Assembly (NCBI RefSeq): GCF_002964845.1
Contig: NZ_KZ672960.1
Location: 1 to 61,617, forward strand
Length of the DNA stretch: 61,617 bases
Source of the DNA: Thermus tenuipuniceus
GTDB lineage: Bacteria; Deinococcota; Deinococci; Deinococcales; Thermaceae
Reading direction: 5' to 3'
This document shows positions 23,588 through 32,026 of this stretch, one piece after another. Positions within the stretch are counted from its first letter, which is position 1; every line of letters starts with the position of its first letter. The position numbers and the translations under genes are program-made. The notes under the pieces are model-generated. The model ran no database searches and was not told the DNA's origin. It saw only the letters and a program-made list of their open reading frames with translations.

Positions 23588-25818
23588 CCTTTCAGCACCA
23601 CCACCGTGACCCCGTGCCCGCCCTCATGGGGAGGGGCGTCGGCGAAGCTCTCCACCCGCTTGTCCCGGCGCAGGAAGTCGCGGATGGCCTGCCTGAGGGC
23701 CCCGGTACCCTTGCCGTGGAGGAGGCGCAAAGTGGGAAGGCCCAGGGAACGGGCTTCTTCTAGGGCGCTTTCCACCTCCAAGAGGGCCTCCTCCACCGTG
23801 AGGCCCCGGAGGTCCACCTCCCTCACCTCCCGCCTGGGCCTGGCGGAGAGGGCCTTGGGGGCTTCGGGGGCCTCGAGGGGCCTGAGCTCCTTGGCCTTCA
23901 GGGTCATCCGCACCGGTCCCACCTGCACCAAAGCCTCCTCGCCCCGAAGCTCCAAGAGCTTCCCCTGGCGGCCCAGGGAGACCACCTCCACCGCCTGCCC
24001 CTCGGTCAGGCCGGGAGGGGGCGGTGGAGGAGGGGCCTTCTTGGCGTAGCGCTCTCGGAGGGCCATGAGCTCCCTGAGAGCGTCCTTTTTGGCCCCGGTC
24101 TTGGCCTTTTCCTTCAGGGCCTTGAGCTCGGCCTCTACCTGGAGGAGCCGCCCCCGCACCTCCTCCTCCAGGGCCCGCATCCTCTCCGCCCGCTCTTCCT
24201 GGTAACGGGCTTCGCGGGCCTCGAGGCGCTTCCTGAGCTCCTCTGCCCGGCTGAGCTCCGCCTGGAGCCTGCGCCGCTCTTCCTCCAGGGAGAGCCTTTC
24301 CGCCTCCAGCTTTTCCAGGAGAGCTTCCAGCCTGCCCCCTTCCGGCAGAAGGGCCTCTGCCCGCTTCAGCACCGCCTCGGGTAGGGAAAGCCTCCTGGCG
24401 ATGGCCAGGGCGTAGCTCCGCCCCGGCACCCCCAGGACCAGCTCGTAGGTGGGGCGCAAGCCCTCCAGGTCAAAGCGCATGGAGGCGTTTTGGATGCCTT
24501 CCCTTCCCTGGGCAAAGGCCTTCAGGGGGGAGAGGTGGGTGGTGACCAGGCCCCTGACCCCTTTTTCCAGGAGGGCTTCCAGGATGGCCTGGGAAAGGGC
24601 GGCTCCCTCCTCGGGGTCGGTGCCGCTACCCAGCTCGTCGATGAGGACCAGGCTTTGGGCTGTGGCGCTTTCCAGCATCTCCTTGAGCCTGCTTAAGTGT
24701 CCGGCGAAGGTGGAAAGGTTTTCCTGAAGGGATTGCTCGTCGCCGATGTCGGCGAAGACCCTGTCGGGCCAGGCCAAGGTGGCCTTCTTGGCCGCTACGA
24801 AAAGCCCCGACTGGGCCATGAGCACCGCAAGGCCCAGGGTTTTTAGGAGGGCCGTCTTTCCCCCCATGTTGGGGCCGGAAATGAGGATGAGGCGCCTTTC
24901 CCCATCCAGGGCCAGGGAGTTGGGGACGGGATTGGGGATGAGGGGGTGGAAGGCTTGGAAAAGCTCGTAGGCTTCCCCGAAGCGGGGCCGGCTAAGCCCG
25001 AAATCCCGGGCCAGGCTCGCCTGGGCCTGCACGAGGTCCAGAAGGCCCAGGGCCTCGAGGGTGCCGAGCAGTTCCGCATCGGCCGCCAAAGCCTCGGAAA
25101 GCTCCCGCAGGATGCGGTTTATCTCTTCCTCCTCCTGAAGGCGCAGGGTCTGGAGGCGGTTGTTCAGCTTCACCACGGAAAGGGGCTCTATGAAAAGGGT
25201 GGCCCCGGATTCGGACTCATCCAGGAGAAGGCCAGGGATCCTTTGGGCCATCCCCGCGCGCACGGGGATGCAGTAGCGCTCGCGGCGCAGGGTGACGAAC
25301 CGGTCCTGGACCGCCTCGGGGTGGCGGTCCATAAGGGCGTAGAGTTTGTCCAGGATCTGCTGGCGCAGGGGCTTGAGTTCCCGGCGGATGGCGAAAAGCC
25401 TGGGGCTTGCCTCATCCCGCACGGCTCCTTCCTCGTCCAGGGCTTTCCTGACCTTGGCGAGAAAGGCCCCGTGGTCCCCGATGCCCGCCGCCACCTGGCT
25501 CAGGAGGTTTTGTAGGGGAAGAAGCTCCTCCTTGAGGGCTATGGCCTCCTCCAGGGCTTGGGCTGATTTCAGGAGCTCGAGGCCCGAAAGCCTGGCCCCG
25601 CCTCGCGCCTTTTGGTAGGCCTCCTCGAGGGTTCCCGCCTCGGGAAGGGTGTAGGGATAGGCTAAGGCCTCCTGGGTTAGCCCGTGGCGCCTTTCCGCCT
25701 CCTCCTGAGAGAGGGGGGCAAGGGCCAAGGCCAGCCTTCGCCCCAAGGGGGTCTTGGCCCTTTCCGCAAGGAGGGCGCGGACCTTGGGGAACTCCAGGAC
25801 CTCGAGGACATCCCGCAC
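23584..25818 (-). CDS. mutS2: MutS2 endonuclease/recombination regulator
   Basis: 744-residue MutS-family ATPase that suppresses homologous recombination; T. thermophilus MutS2 is a known nuclease. Walker A GPNMGGKT is at about residues 315-322; the Walker B/signature region reads SLVLIDELGSGTDPEEGAALS. A long coiled-coil follows (RLEALLEKLEAERLSLEEE onward), then a KOW-like segment and a C-terminal Smr domain (VDLRGLTVEEA, LHGKGTGALR). The GTG start has TATACT 8 bases upstream. Confidence 0.95.
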   Translation of the reverse strand: MRDVLEVLEFPKVRALLAERAKTPLGRRLALALAPLSQEEAERRHGLTQEALAYPYTLPEAGTLEEAYQKARGGARLSGLELLKSAQALEEAIALKEELLPLQNLLSQVAAGIGDHGAFLAKVRKALDEEGAVRDEASPRLFAIRRELKPLRQQILDKLYALMDRHPEAVQDRFVTLRRERYCIPVRAGMAQRIPGLLLDESESGATLFIEPLSVVKLNNRLQTLRLQEEEEINRILRELSEALAADAELLGTLEALGLLDLVQAQASLARDFGLSRPRFGEAYELFQAFHPLIPNPVPNSLALDGERRLILISGPNMGGKTALLKTLGLAVLMAQSGLFVAAKKATLAWPDRVFADIGDEQSLQENLSTFAGHLSRLKEMLESATAQSLVLIDELGSGTDPEEGAALSQAILEALLEKGVRGLVTTHLSPLKAFAQGREGIQNASMRFDLEGLRPTYELVLGVPGRSYALAIARRLSLPEAVLKRAEALLPEGGRLEALLEKLEAERLSLEEERRRLQAELSRAEELRKRLEAREARYQEERAERMRALEEEVRGRLLQVEAELKALKEKAKTGAKKDALRELMALRERYAKKAPPPPPPPGLTEGQAVEVVSLGRQGKLLELRGEEALVQVGPVRMTLKAKELRPLEAPEAPKALSARPRREVREVDLRGLTVEEALLEVESALEEARSLGLPTLRLLHGKGTGALRQAIRDFLRRDKRVESFADAPPHEGGHGVTVVVLKG

Positions 25819-25843
25819 AAAAGCTTAGTATACCTCTTGGGTT

Positions 25844-26236
25844 CTAACGCTTCAGGAGGCGGAGCAGGACGACAAGGGCAAGCTGTCCCTCAGGGCCTGC
25901 AGCCTTCTTCAAGAGCAACCTTACCCGTCCAAGCCGCCCCCAAGGCAGGAGGGAGAGCAGGGTGGTAAGAGAGGCAAGGATAGCCTGTTTTTGTTCCTGG
26001 GGGAGGCTATTCCAACGGGCATAGGCTTCTTGAACCAGAGCGATGACCCGCTTATGGAAGCCAGGATCCTTGGGGTTTTCCCCCTTTAGCGCTTCCATCT
26101 GGGCCAATAGCTCTTCTGAGGAGACCCTTCCCCCAGCCTGGGCCTGAAGGGAGGTTGCATCCCGGATGCCTTCCCCTGGCTTGGCGTCGGTGCTCCCCAC
26201 CCGCCTCACCCTTCTATTGAAACTTTTGAGCCGCAT
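25844..26236 (-). CDS. small basic protein of unknown function
   Basis: 130-residue protein, not recognised. It starts with a basic stretch (MRLKSFNRRVRRVG), has a polar middle and a hydrophobic, basic C-terminal helix region (ILASLTTLLSLLPWGRLGRV, then LVVLLRLLKR) that may bind a membrane. It lies between the GH13 gene and mutS2. TATAAT, a consensus -10, is 9 bases before the ATG and overlaps the stop codon of the GH13 gene, so it probably has its own promoter. Confidence 0.6.
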   Translation of the reverse strand: MRLKSFNRRVRRVGSTDAKPGEGIRDATSLQAQAGGRVSSEELLAQMEALKGENPKDPGFHKRVIALVQEAYARWNSLPQEQKQAILASLTTLLSLLPWGRLGRVRLLLKKAAGPEGQLALVVLLRLLKR

Positions 26237-26246
26237 CTGGCTTGCA

Positions 26247-27959
26247 TTATACGGGTTGGAATAACAGGAAGGAGGTTTCCACCTCCCCCGCCACTTCCTT
26301 CTCGGCGATGAGGTCTATCCCAGGGGGAAGGGTGAGCCTTGCCCCTTCCGGGGCGAAGAAGGCCCAGATTTCCTGGCCCTGGTACCGCCTTCTGAAGGCC
26401 AGCACCTCTTTGCCGGCCTCTAAGGGAAGAAGTCCTCCCAGGCGCAAGGCAGGGTGGGTGCGCTTGAGTTTTACCAGCCTGTGGATAAGGGTCAAGACCT
26501 CAAGGTTCCATGCGCTTTCGTCCCAAGGGAAGGGGGCCCGGCAGTAGGGATCCCCTTGCCACTTTGCGTAAGGGTTGGGTTGGGAGAGGCCCACCTCGTC
26601 CCCGTAGTAGATGGCGGGGCTTCCCGGGAAGCCGAAGAGGAGGGCGTAGGCCAGCTTGAACCGTTCCACATCCCCCTTAAGCCGCCAAAGGGCGCGGGGG
26701 ATGTCGTGGGAGGAGAGGAGGGTGTACATGCTGTGCCGAAGCTGCACGGGCAGGGCCTGGTGGTGGTCCCAGAGAACCTGCCAGGTTTCCTGGGCATCCA
26801 GGTGGACGGGCCTTCCGTGCACATCCCTTCCGGAAAGCCACTCCATCACGGGGTGGGCGAAGCCCGCATAGTGCATGGCTCCATCCAGGGTATGGGCCCT
26901 TAGGGTGGCGGTGGTGTCGTAGGAAAGTTCCCCGAAGACCACGGCCTCGGGCCTTTCCTCCTTGGCAGCCCGGGCCAAGGCGCGAAGCCAGCGGGCGTTC
27001 TTGCGGTTGGTCCCCCCTTCCCCGATGGAATGGGCCACATCCAGCCTGAAGCCGTGGGCCAGACGCATCCAGTGGCGGATGGGGGCCCGTGGGCCATAGA
27101 CGAAGCGTTCCTGGGTGAGAGGGGAGGCATAGTCCAGCTTGGGCATGGACTTTACCCCCCAGAAGGCGGCGTAGGAGCCATCGGGGTAAAAGGTGAACAT
27201 ACTCCGTTCCGGACTTTCCGGGTCCTTTAGGGCCCTTTGAAACCAAGGGTGGGTGGCCCCCACATGGTTGAAGACACCGTCCAGCACCAGGCGCATGCCC
27301 CTCTTTTCCAAAGCCTGGAAGAGGGCTTCCAGGGCCTCTTCTCCTCCCAGGTGTGGGTCCACCCGCAGGTAGTCCTCCGTGTCGTAGCGGTGGCTGCTTG
27401 GGCTTTGGAAGATGGGGGTTAGGTAAAGGGTTTCCACCCCCAAGGCTTCCAGGTAGGGGAGGGCTTCCAGGATTCCCCAAAGATCCCCCCCGTAGAACTC
27501 CCAAGCCCCTTCTGGGCCCGGGGGGTCGTTCCAGGCCTTCTTGCGGATGGGCCTGCCCATGAGAAACCATTCCCCATCCTGGGGGGCAAGCTCCTTTCGC
27601 CCCTGGCGGAAGCGGTCGGGGAAGATCTGGTAATACACGGTGCCCAGGGCCCACCTGGGGGGAAGGGGCCCCGCCAGGAGGTGGAAGAAGCGGTCGTAGC
27701 GGGGAAGGGTTTTTTCCAGGCCGTGGCTTCCCAAATAGCCCTCGGGCAGGAGGAAGCAGTAGCGAAAAGGGCTTGTGTGCACGGGAACCCGCACCCTTAG
27801 GCCCCCCTTGGCCGGTTCCATGGGTTTTTTGTGGATCTCCCCGTCTTTTTCGTAAAGGAGGAGCCCTTCCTTGGCCGCGGTTTCCAGGTGGAGGGTCACC
27901 TCCTCCCCCAGCTCGGGCAGGGGGGGATGGAGGTGCTCGAGGTCGTGGTAGTGGGCCAT
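26247..27959 (-). CDS. GH13 maltodextrin hydrolase (neopullulanase/cyclomaltodextrinase type)
   Basis: 570-residue glycoside hydrolase family 13 enzyme without a signal peptide, so it acts in the cytoplasm on imported maltodextrins. Catalytic residues: nucleophile D307 (FRLDVAHSIG), acid/base E344 (VVFGELSYD) and D419 (SSHDIPR); region I is DGVFNHVG. An N-terminal roughly 110-residue domain precedes the barrel, which begins near WALGTVYYQIFPDRF, a start typical of neopullulanase-like enzymes. It lies four bases after malG. Exact specificity (alpha-1,4, alpha-1,6 or cyclodextrins) cannot be read from sequence. Confidence 0.92.
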   Translation of the reverse strand: MAHYHDLEHLHPPLPELGEEVTLHLETAAKEGLLLYEKDGEIHKKPMEPAKGGLRVRVPVHTSPFRYCFLLPEGYLGSHGLEKTLPRYDRFFHLLAGPLPPRWALGTVYYQIFPDRFRQGRKELAPQDGEWFLMGRPIRKKAWNDPPGPEGAWEFYGGDLWGILEALPYLEALGVETLYLTPIFQSPSSHRYDTEDYLRVDPHLGGEEALEALFQALEKRGMRLVLDGVFNHVGATHPWFQRALKDPESPERSMFTFYPDGSYAAFWGVKSMPKLDYASPLTQERFVYGPRAPIRHWMRLAHGFRLDVAHSIGEGGTNRKNARWLRALARAAKEERPEAVVFGELSYDTTATLRAHTLDGAMHYAGFAHPVMEWLSGRDVHGRPVHLDAQETWQVLWDHHQALPVQLRHSMYTLLSSHDIPRALWRLKGDVERFKLAYALLFGFPGSPAIYYGDEVGLSQPNPYAKWQGDPYCRAPFPWDESAWNLEVLTLIHRLVKLKRTHPALRLGGLLPLEAGKEVLAFRRRYQGQEIWAFFAPEGARLTLPPGIDLIAEKEVAGEVETSFLLFQPV

Positions 27960-27963
27960 GGCC

Positions 27964-29283
27964 TTACTCTTTCACCGCCCCTGCGGTGTACCCGGAGACG
28001 AAGTACTGCTGGAATCCGTAGAAGAGGAGGAGGATGGGCAGGGAACCCAGGACGCTGGCCGCGGCGAAGATCCCCCACTTGGTCTGGAACTGGCCGGTGG
28101 TGAAGCTCCGAAGCCCCACACCCACGTTCCAACTCTCCACCCCCGTGAGGACCAGGTTGGCCAGAACGAACTCCGAGTAGGTGCCCACGAACTGGAGGAG
28201 GAAGATGAAGACGAACATGGGGGCGGAAAGGGGAAGGAGGATCTTGGTGAAGACCTGCCACTTGGTGGCCCCGTCCACCATGGCCGCCTCCTCGAGGCTC
28301 GGGCTGATGCTCTCCAGGTACCCCTTGTACACCCAGGTGCCGAAGCTGATGATGCCTCCGGAATAGGCCAGTACCAGTCCGGTAAAGGTGTTCAGGAGGT
28401 CTAGCCGGGAAAGCAGGTAGTAGATGGCCACCAGGGCCAAAAACCCCGGAAACATCTGCACGAAGATGAGGAAGAGGAGCATGGGGTAACGCCCCGGCAG
28501 GTGGCGGAAGCGGGCGAAGGCGTAGCCCGCGGTGGCGGTGAGCAACACGGCGAGGAGTCCCGTGAGCCCGGAGATGAGAAAGGTGTTCCGCACCCAGAGC
28601 AGAAACTTGGCCTCGGTGCCCTGCCCGGTGAACTGCCTGGGGGAAAGGGTGAGGGCCAAGGCGAAGACCGCCAGGGCCAAGAGGAGGAGGAGCCTTCCCT
28701 GCCAGAAGTCCATCCAGTCCTCAGGGGTTAAAAGCCGCCTCAAGAGGCCGATGAGGGCCACACCCAGAAGGGCGAGCCCCCCGAGGAGGAGAAGGCCCAC
28801 CTGGTAGGGGTAGAGCACCACCCCCTCCACCAGCTTGGCGTAGTTTTCCAAAGAGGGCTCGGGCACGTAGGGGATGACCTTGGCGTCCAAAAGGAGAAAC
28901 CCCGTGTCCGGCCTGCGGAAGCTGAAGAGGTTGTTGGTGGGGTCAAAGCTCGCCGCCACCACCTGCACCACGGGGTAGTAGACCAAGAGGATCAGCACCC
29001 AGAGGAAGAGGTGGGTCACCCCCTGCCAGAAAAGGGGCCAGGGGCTTCGCTTGCGCCCCTGGATGCGGTTGGTCAGGGCGGTGTGAATCAGGCTGTAAAG
29101 GAGAAGCAGGAGGACCAGGCCCAAAAGGAGGCCTAGGGCATAGACCCAGCCGTAGGGCACGAAGACGCTGCCGAAGGCCACCTGCTTGCGGTAGGAACCC
29201 GCGTCAAAGAGCCGGTTTAGGGCAAACCAATAGACCCCGTAAAGGGCGAGGCCCACGAGGAGGAAGGCCAGAAGCCGCCGCAT
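27964..29283 (-). CDS. malG: maltodextrin ABC transporter permease MalG with extra helices
   Basis: 439-residue inner-membrane permease. The C-terminal part is a standard MalG with the EAA coupling loop EEAAMVDGATKWQVFTKILL. It is about 140 residues longer than usual family members: two extra helices at the N-terminus (about 4-22, 38-65) and two more (about 157-183, 197-213) between the first canonical helix and the core. Starts directly at the end of malF (adjacent, no gap) and precedes the GH13 gene. Partner of MalF and MalE; the ATPase is not in this window. Confidence 0.9.
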   Translation of the reverse strand: MRRLLAFLLVGLALYGVYWFALNRLFDAGSYRKQVAFGSVFVPYGWVYALGLLLGLVLLLLLYSLIHTALTNRIQGRKRSPWPLFWQGVTHLFLWVLILLVYYPVVQVVAASFDPTNNLFSFRRPDTGFLLLDAKVIPYVPEPSLENYAKLVEGVVLYPYQVGLLLLGGLALLGVALIGLLRRLLTPEDWMDFWQGRLLLLLALAVFALALTLSPRQFTGQGTEAKFLLWVRNTFLISGLTGLLAVLLTATAGYAFARFRHLPGRYPMLLFLIFVQMFPGFLALVAIYYLLSRLDLLNTFTGLVLAYSGGIISFGTWVYKGYLESISPSLEEAAMVDGATKWQVFTKILLPLSAPMFVFIFLLQFVGTYSEFVLANLVLTGVESWNVGVGLRSFTTGQFQTKWGIFAAASVLGSLPILLLFYGFQQYFVSGYTAGAVKE

Positions 29284-30612
29284 CTACCTCACCTCCCTCA
29301 GGGCCCCGGTGACGCGGAAGTTCACCAGGCTGATGGCCACGGTGAGGACAAAGATGAGGAGGCTGATGGCCGCCCCCAGGCCGTAGGCGGACTGCCCCTC
29401 GGCGCTGAAGGCGGTCTTGTAGGCCCAGGAGATGAGGATGTCCGTGGCCTGGGCCGTGGCCAGGCGGCCCTCCTGGGCAGGTCCCCCTCCGGTGAGCAGG
29501 TAGATGATGTAGAAGTTGTTGAAGTTGAAGGCGAAGGAGGAGAGGAGGATGGGCAGCATGGGTTTCTCCAAAAGGGGAAGGGTGATGCCCCAAAGGGCCT
29601 GCCAGGGGTTAGCCCCGTCCACCTTGGCCGCCTCGTAGAGCTCGTCGGGGATGGTGGAAAGGGCCCCCAAGGTGGCGGTCATCATGTAGGGAAAGCCCAG
29701 CCAGAGGTTTACCAGGAGGATGGCCACCTTGGCCCAGTCGGGGTCGTTGAGCCAGGGGATGGGGTAGATCCCCAGGACCCCCAGGAGCCGGTTGATGGCC
29801 CCGAAGTTGTAGTTCAAGAGGGCCACCCAGACCTGGACGGTGATGACCCCGGGCAGGGCCCAAGACACGATGAGCACGGTGCGGTAGAAGTTCCTCAGCT
29901 TTAAGGCTTTGTTGTTGAGGACAAGGCCCAGTATGAGGCCAAAGAGGGCATTGAGAAGCACGGTGCTTAAGGCAAAGACCACGTTCCAGGCGAAAACGGG
30001 GAAAAGGGCCTTGCTGGCCTGGGAGAGGATGAAGCTGAAGTTTCTAAGGCCCACGAAGCGGAAGGCATTCACCTTGGCCACAAAGGCGGCCTGAAAGGGG
30101 GGGATGCGGTCTAGGACCAGGGCGTTTCCCTCAGCCTCGAGGATCCTAGCCCGCAGGCGGTGCCCCTCTGCATACACCTCCACGGTTTCCCCTGCGCAGG
30201 GACGGCAGCGAAGGGCTTCCTCCACCGGTTCCTCTAGAAGAAGCCGTGGCCCCTCCTGGGCCACCACCTGGGTTTCCGTGGAGCGGTCGGGAAAGCCGCT
30301 TCGCGCCCCCGAGTAGTCGGTGAAGGCCAGGTAAACCGTGAGGGCGATGGGGTAGAGGGTGAAGACCAAAAGAAAGGAGAGGGCGGGGAGGAAGTAGTAC
30401 CAGTCGGTAAGCCAGGGAAATAGGCGTCCCACCAGGATGGCCCCCGGCACCATCACCAGAAGGGCCAGGACCAGGATGGTCCAGCCTGGAGGGGCCAGGT
30501 AGGCCTCGAGGGCCAGATACCCCAGGATGCCCACCCCTGTGGACAGGATCAGGAGGCCCAAAAGCAAGGACAGGGCCAGGAGAAAACCCTTAAGGCCAGG
30601 AGGGTGTTTCAT
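29284..30612 (-). CDS. malF: maltodextrin ABC transporter permease MalF
   Basis: 442-residue permease. Three N-terminal helices, a periplasmic segment of about 90 residues (around ETQVVAQEGPRLLLEEP and CRPCAGETVEVYAEGHRL, with two cysteines), then the core with the EAA loop DELYEAAKVDGANPWQALWG. The domain order resembles E. coli MalF with its periplasmic P2 loop. TATCTT lies 6 bases before the ATG, so it may have its own leaderless promoter in addition to read-through from malE. Confidence 0.92.
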   Translation of the reverse strand: MKHPPGLKGFLLALSLLLGLLILSTGVGILGYLALEAYLAPPGWTILVLALLVMVPGAILVGRLFPWLTDWYYFLPALSFLLVFTLYPIALTVYLAFTDYSGARSGFPDRSTETQVVAQEGPRLLLEEPVEEALRCRPCAGETVEVYAEGHRLRARILEAEGNALVLDRIPPFQAAFVAKVNAFRFVGLRNFSFILSQASKALFPVFAWNVVFALSTVLLNALFGLILGLVLNNKALKLRNFYRTVLIVSWALPGVITVQVWVALLNYNFGAINRLLGVLGIYPIPWLNDPDWAKVAILLVNLWLGFPYMMTATLGALSTIPDELYEAAKVDGANPWQALWGITLPLLEKPMLPILLSSFAFNFNNFYIIYLLTGGGPAQEGRLATAQATDILISWAYKTAFSAEGQSAYGLGAAISLLIFVLTVAISLVNFRVTGALREVR

Positions 30613-30686
30613 GGCTTAAAGATACGCCCCCCACGGGGGAAGGAGGTCCCATGGGGGGGCCGCATACGTGCGCATTTCCGCTACGC
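30613..30686 (-). promoter_or_regulatory. malF -10 box and upstream operator-like motif
   Basis: TATCTT (30624-30619) is 6 bases from the malF start. About 46 bases further upstream, AGCGGAAATGC (30682-30672) closely matches AGCGGAAACGC in the malE leader (31964-31954), 10 of 11 bases in the same orientation. This hints at a shared operator for a sugar-responsive regulator; no regulator gene is adjacent. Confidence 0.35.
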
Positions 30687-30702
30687 GGTGTGTTCCAGGG
30701 TC

Positions 30703-30727
30703 CCCACCCGGGCTTTGCCCGGGTGGG
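30703..30727 (-). terminator. hairpin between malE and malF
   Basis: A perfect 11-bp stem CCCACCCGGGC/GCCCGGGTGGG with an AAA loop, six bases after the malE stop. There is no T run, so it may act as a partial terminator or as a 3' stabiliser that keeps malE mRNA in excess over malFG. Confidence 0.65.
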
Positions 30728-30733
30728 ATGGTG

Positions 30734-31930
30734 TCACCTGCCGATGCCCTTTCTGATCTCGGCCACCATGTCCTCCACGATCTTCTTCAAGTTGGAGTCG
30801 GGCCGCTGGATGGCCAGGTTGATGGCGTTGGCCCAGGGACCCCATACCTTGCCCATCTCGGGGATGTTGGGCATGGGGGTGCCCAGGGCGAAGACCTTGG
30901 AAAAGCCCGACACCACCGGATCCTTCTCCAGGGTCTTGGCGGCGCTCTTGGACACAGGGATGCGGCCGCCCGCTTGGTTGAAGGAAACCAGATTCTTGCC
31001 GGTGACCAGGGTCTTGGCGAAGTTGACCGCGGCGGTCTTGTTCTTGGAGTAGGCGTTCACCACCACCCCCTGCACCCCCAGGAAGGGACCCCAGGGGTTC
31101 TTGGCCCCGGGCGGGGTGGGGAAGGGGGCGATGCCGAAGTCGATCTTGGCCTTCTTGTAGTCGCCCAGGGCCCAGGGGCCGTTGATGATCATGGCCAAAG
31201 CCCCGTCCTTGAAGGCTCCGTCCGCCACGCCGTAGTCCACCCCTTCGGGCACCAGGTTGTAGCGGAAGCGGAGGTCCTTGATGAACCCTAAAGCCTTTTC
31301 CCCTACTTCCCCGCCTATTAAGAGCTTGGAGGGGTCCAGGTTGCCCTTGGCGTCCTTGGCGAAGACGTTGTCCGCTCCAAAGGCCCGGAAGAAGCCGAAG
31401 TTGAAGTAGGGGTCGCCGATGTTATACAGGAAGCCGAAGGTGGAGCCGGTGGTGAGCTTCTGGGCCAGGGACAGGAACTCCTCCCAGGTCTTGGGGGGTT
31501 CTTTTACGTACTTCTTGTTGTAGATGAGGGCCACGCTCTCGGCGAAGGCGGGAAGGCCCATGAGCTTGCCCCCGAAGGTGAAGGCCTCCACCGCTACGCC
31601 TTGGAGGTCCGAGAGGTAGCTCTGGGTCACGTACTTGCCCATGGGCTCCAGCACCCCGGCCTGGGCCATCTCCCCCAGCCAGTCGTGGGGGATGGTGACC
31701 ACCAGGTCTGCTGCCTGTCCCTGGGGTGCCCCCAGGATGAACTTCTGCTTGATGTCCCCGAAGGGGACCTCCACCACCTCCACCTTGGTGCCGGAGGTCT
31801 TCTCATAGGCTTGGGCTTGGGCCTTGAGCCACTCCAGCTCGGGACCGCCGAAGTGGGTCCATACCGTGATCTTCCCCTGGGCAAGGGCCAAGGAGAGCCC
31901 GAGGGCCAGTACCGCCACTGCTCGTTTCAT
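30734..31930 (-). CDS. malE: maltodextrin ABC transporter substrate-binding protein
   Basis: 398-residue secreted binding protein. Signal peptide MKRAVAVLALGLSLALAQG, then KITVWTHFGGPELEWLKAQA, close to the start of mature MalE. Further MalE-like segments are AADLVVTIPHDWLGEMAQAG and the C-terminal AINLAIQRPDSNLKK. It delivers maltose or longer dextrins to MalFG. GGAGGTGG precedes the ATG, and the promoter lies at 32020-31993. First gene of the cluster ending in the GH13 hydrolase. Confidence 0.92.
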   Translation of the reverse strand: MKRAVAVLALGLSLALAQGKITVWTHFGGPELEWLKAQAQAYEKTSGTKVEVVEVPFGDIKQKFILGAPQGQAADLVVTIPHDWLGEMAQAGVLEPMGKYVTQSYLSDLQGVAVEAFTFGGKLMGLPAFAESVALIYNKKYVKEPPKTWEEFLSLAQKLTTGSTFGFLYNIGDPYFNFGFFRAFGADNVFAKDAKGNLDPSKLLIGGEVGEKALGFIKDLRFRYNLVPEGVDYGVADGAFKDGALAMIINGPWALGDYKKAKIDFGIAPFPTPPGAKNPWGPFLGVQGVVVNAYSKNKTAAVNFAKTLVTGKNLVSFNQAGGRIPVSKSAAKTLEKDPVVSGFSKVFALGTPMPNIPEMGKVWGPWANAINLAIQRPDSNLKKIVEDMVAEIRKGIGR

Positions 31931-32020
31931 ATCCCACCTCCGGGCGCGTGGTAGCGTTTCCGCTCAACTTTTTTCCGCGCCCTGCAGGCTGCAGTATACT
32001 CCTATTTTCCCGGGACACAA
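31931..32020 (-). promoter_or_regulatory. malE promoter and leader
   Basis: TTGTGT (32020-32015), a 16-base spacer and TATACT (31998-31993). The leader of about 57 bases contains AGCG-GAAA-CGCT (31965-31954), a short inverted repeat also found, with small changes, before malF, then the ribosome binding site GGAGGTGG. Confidence 0.55.
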
Positions 32021-32026
32021 GCCCCC

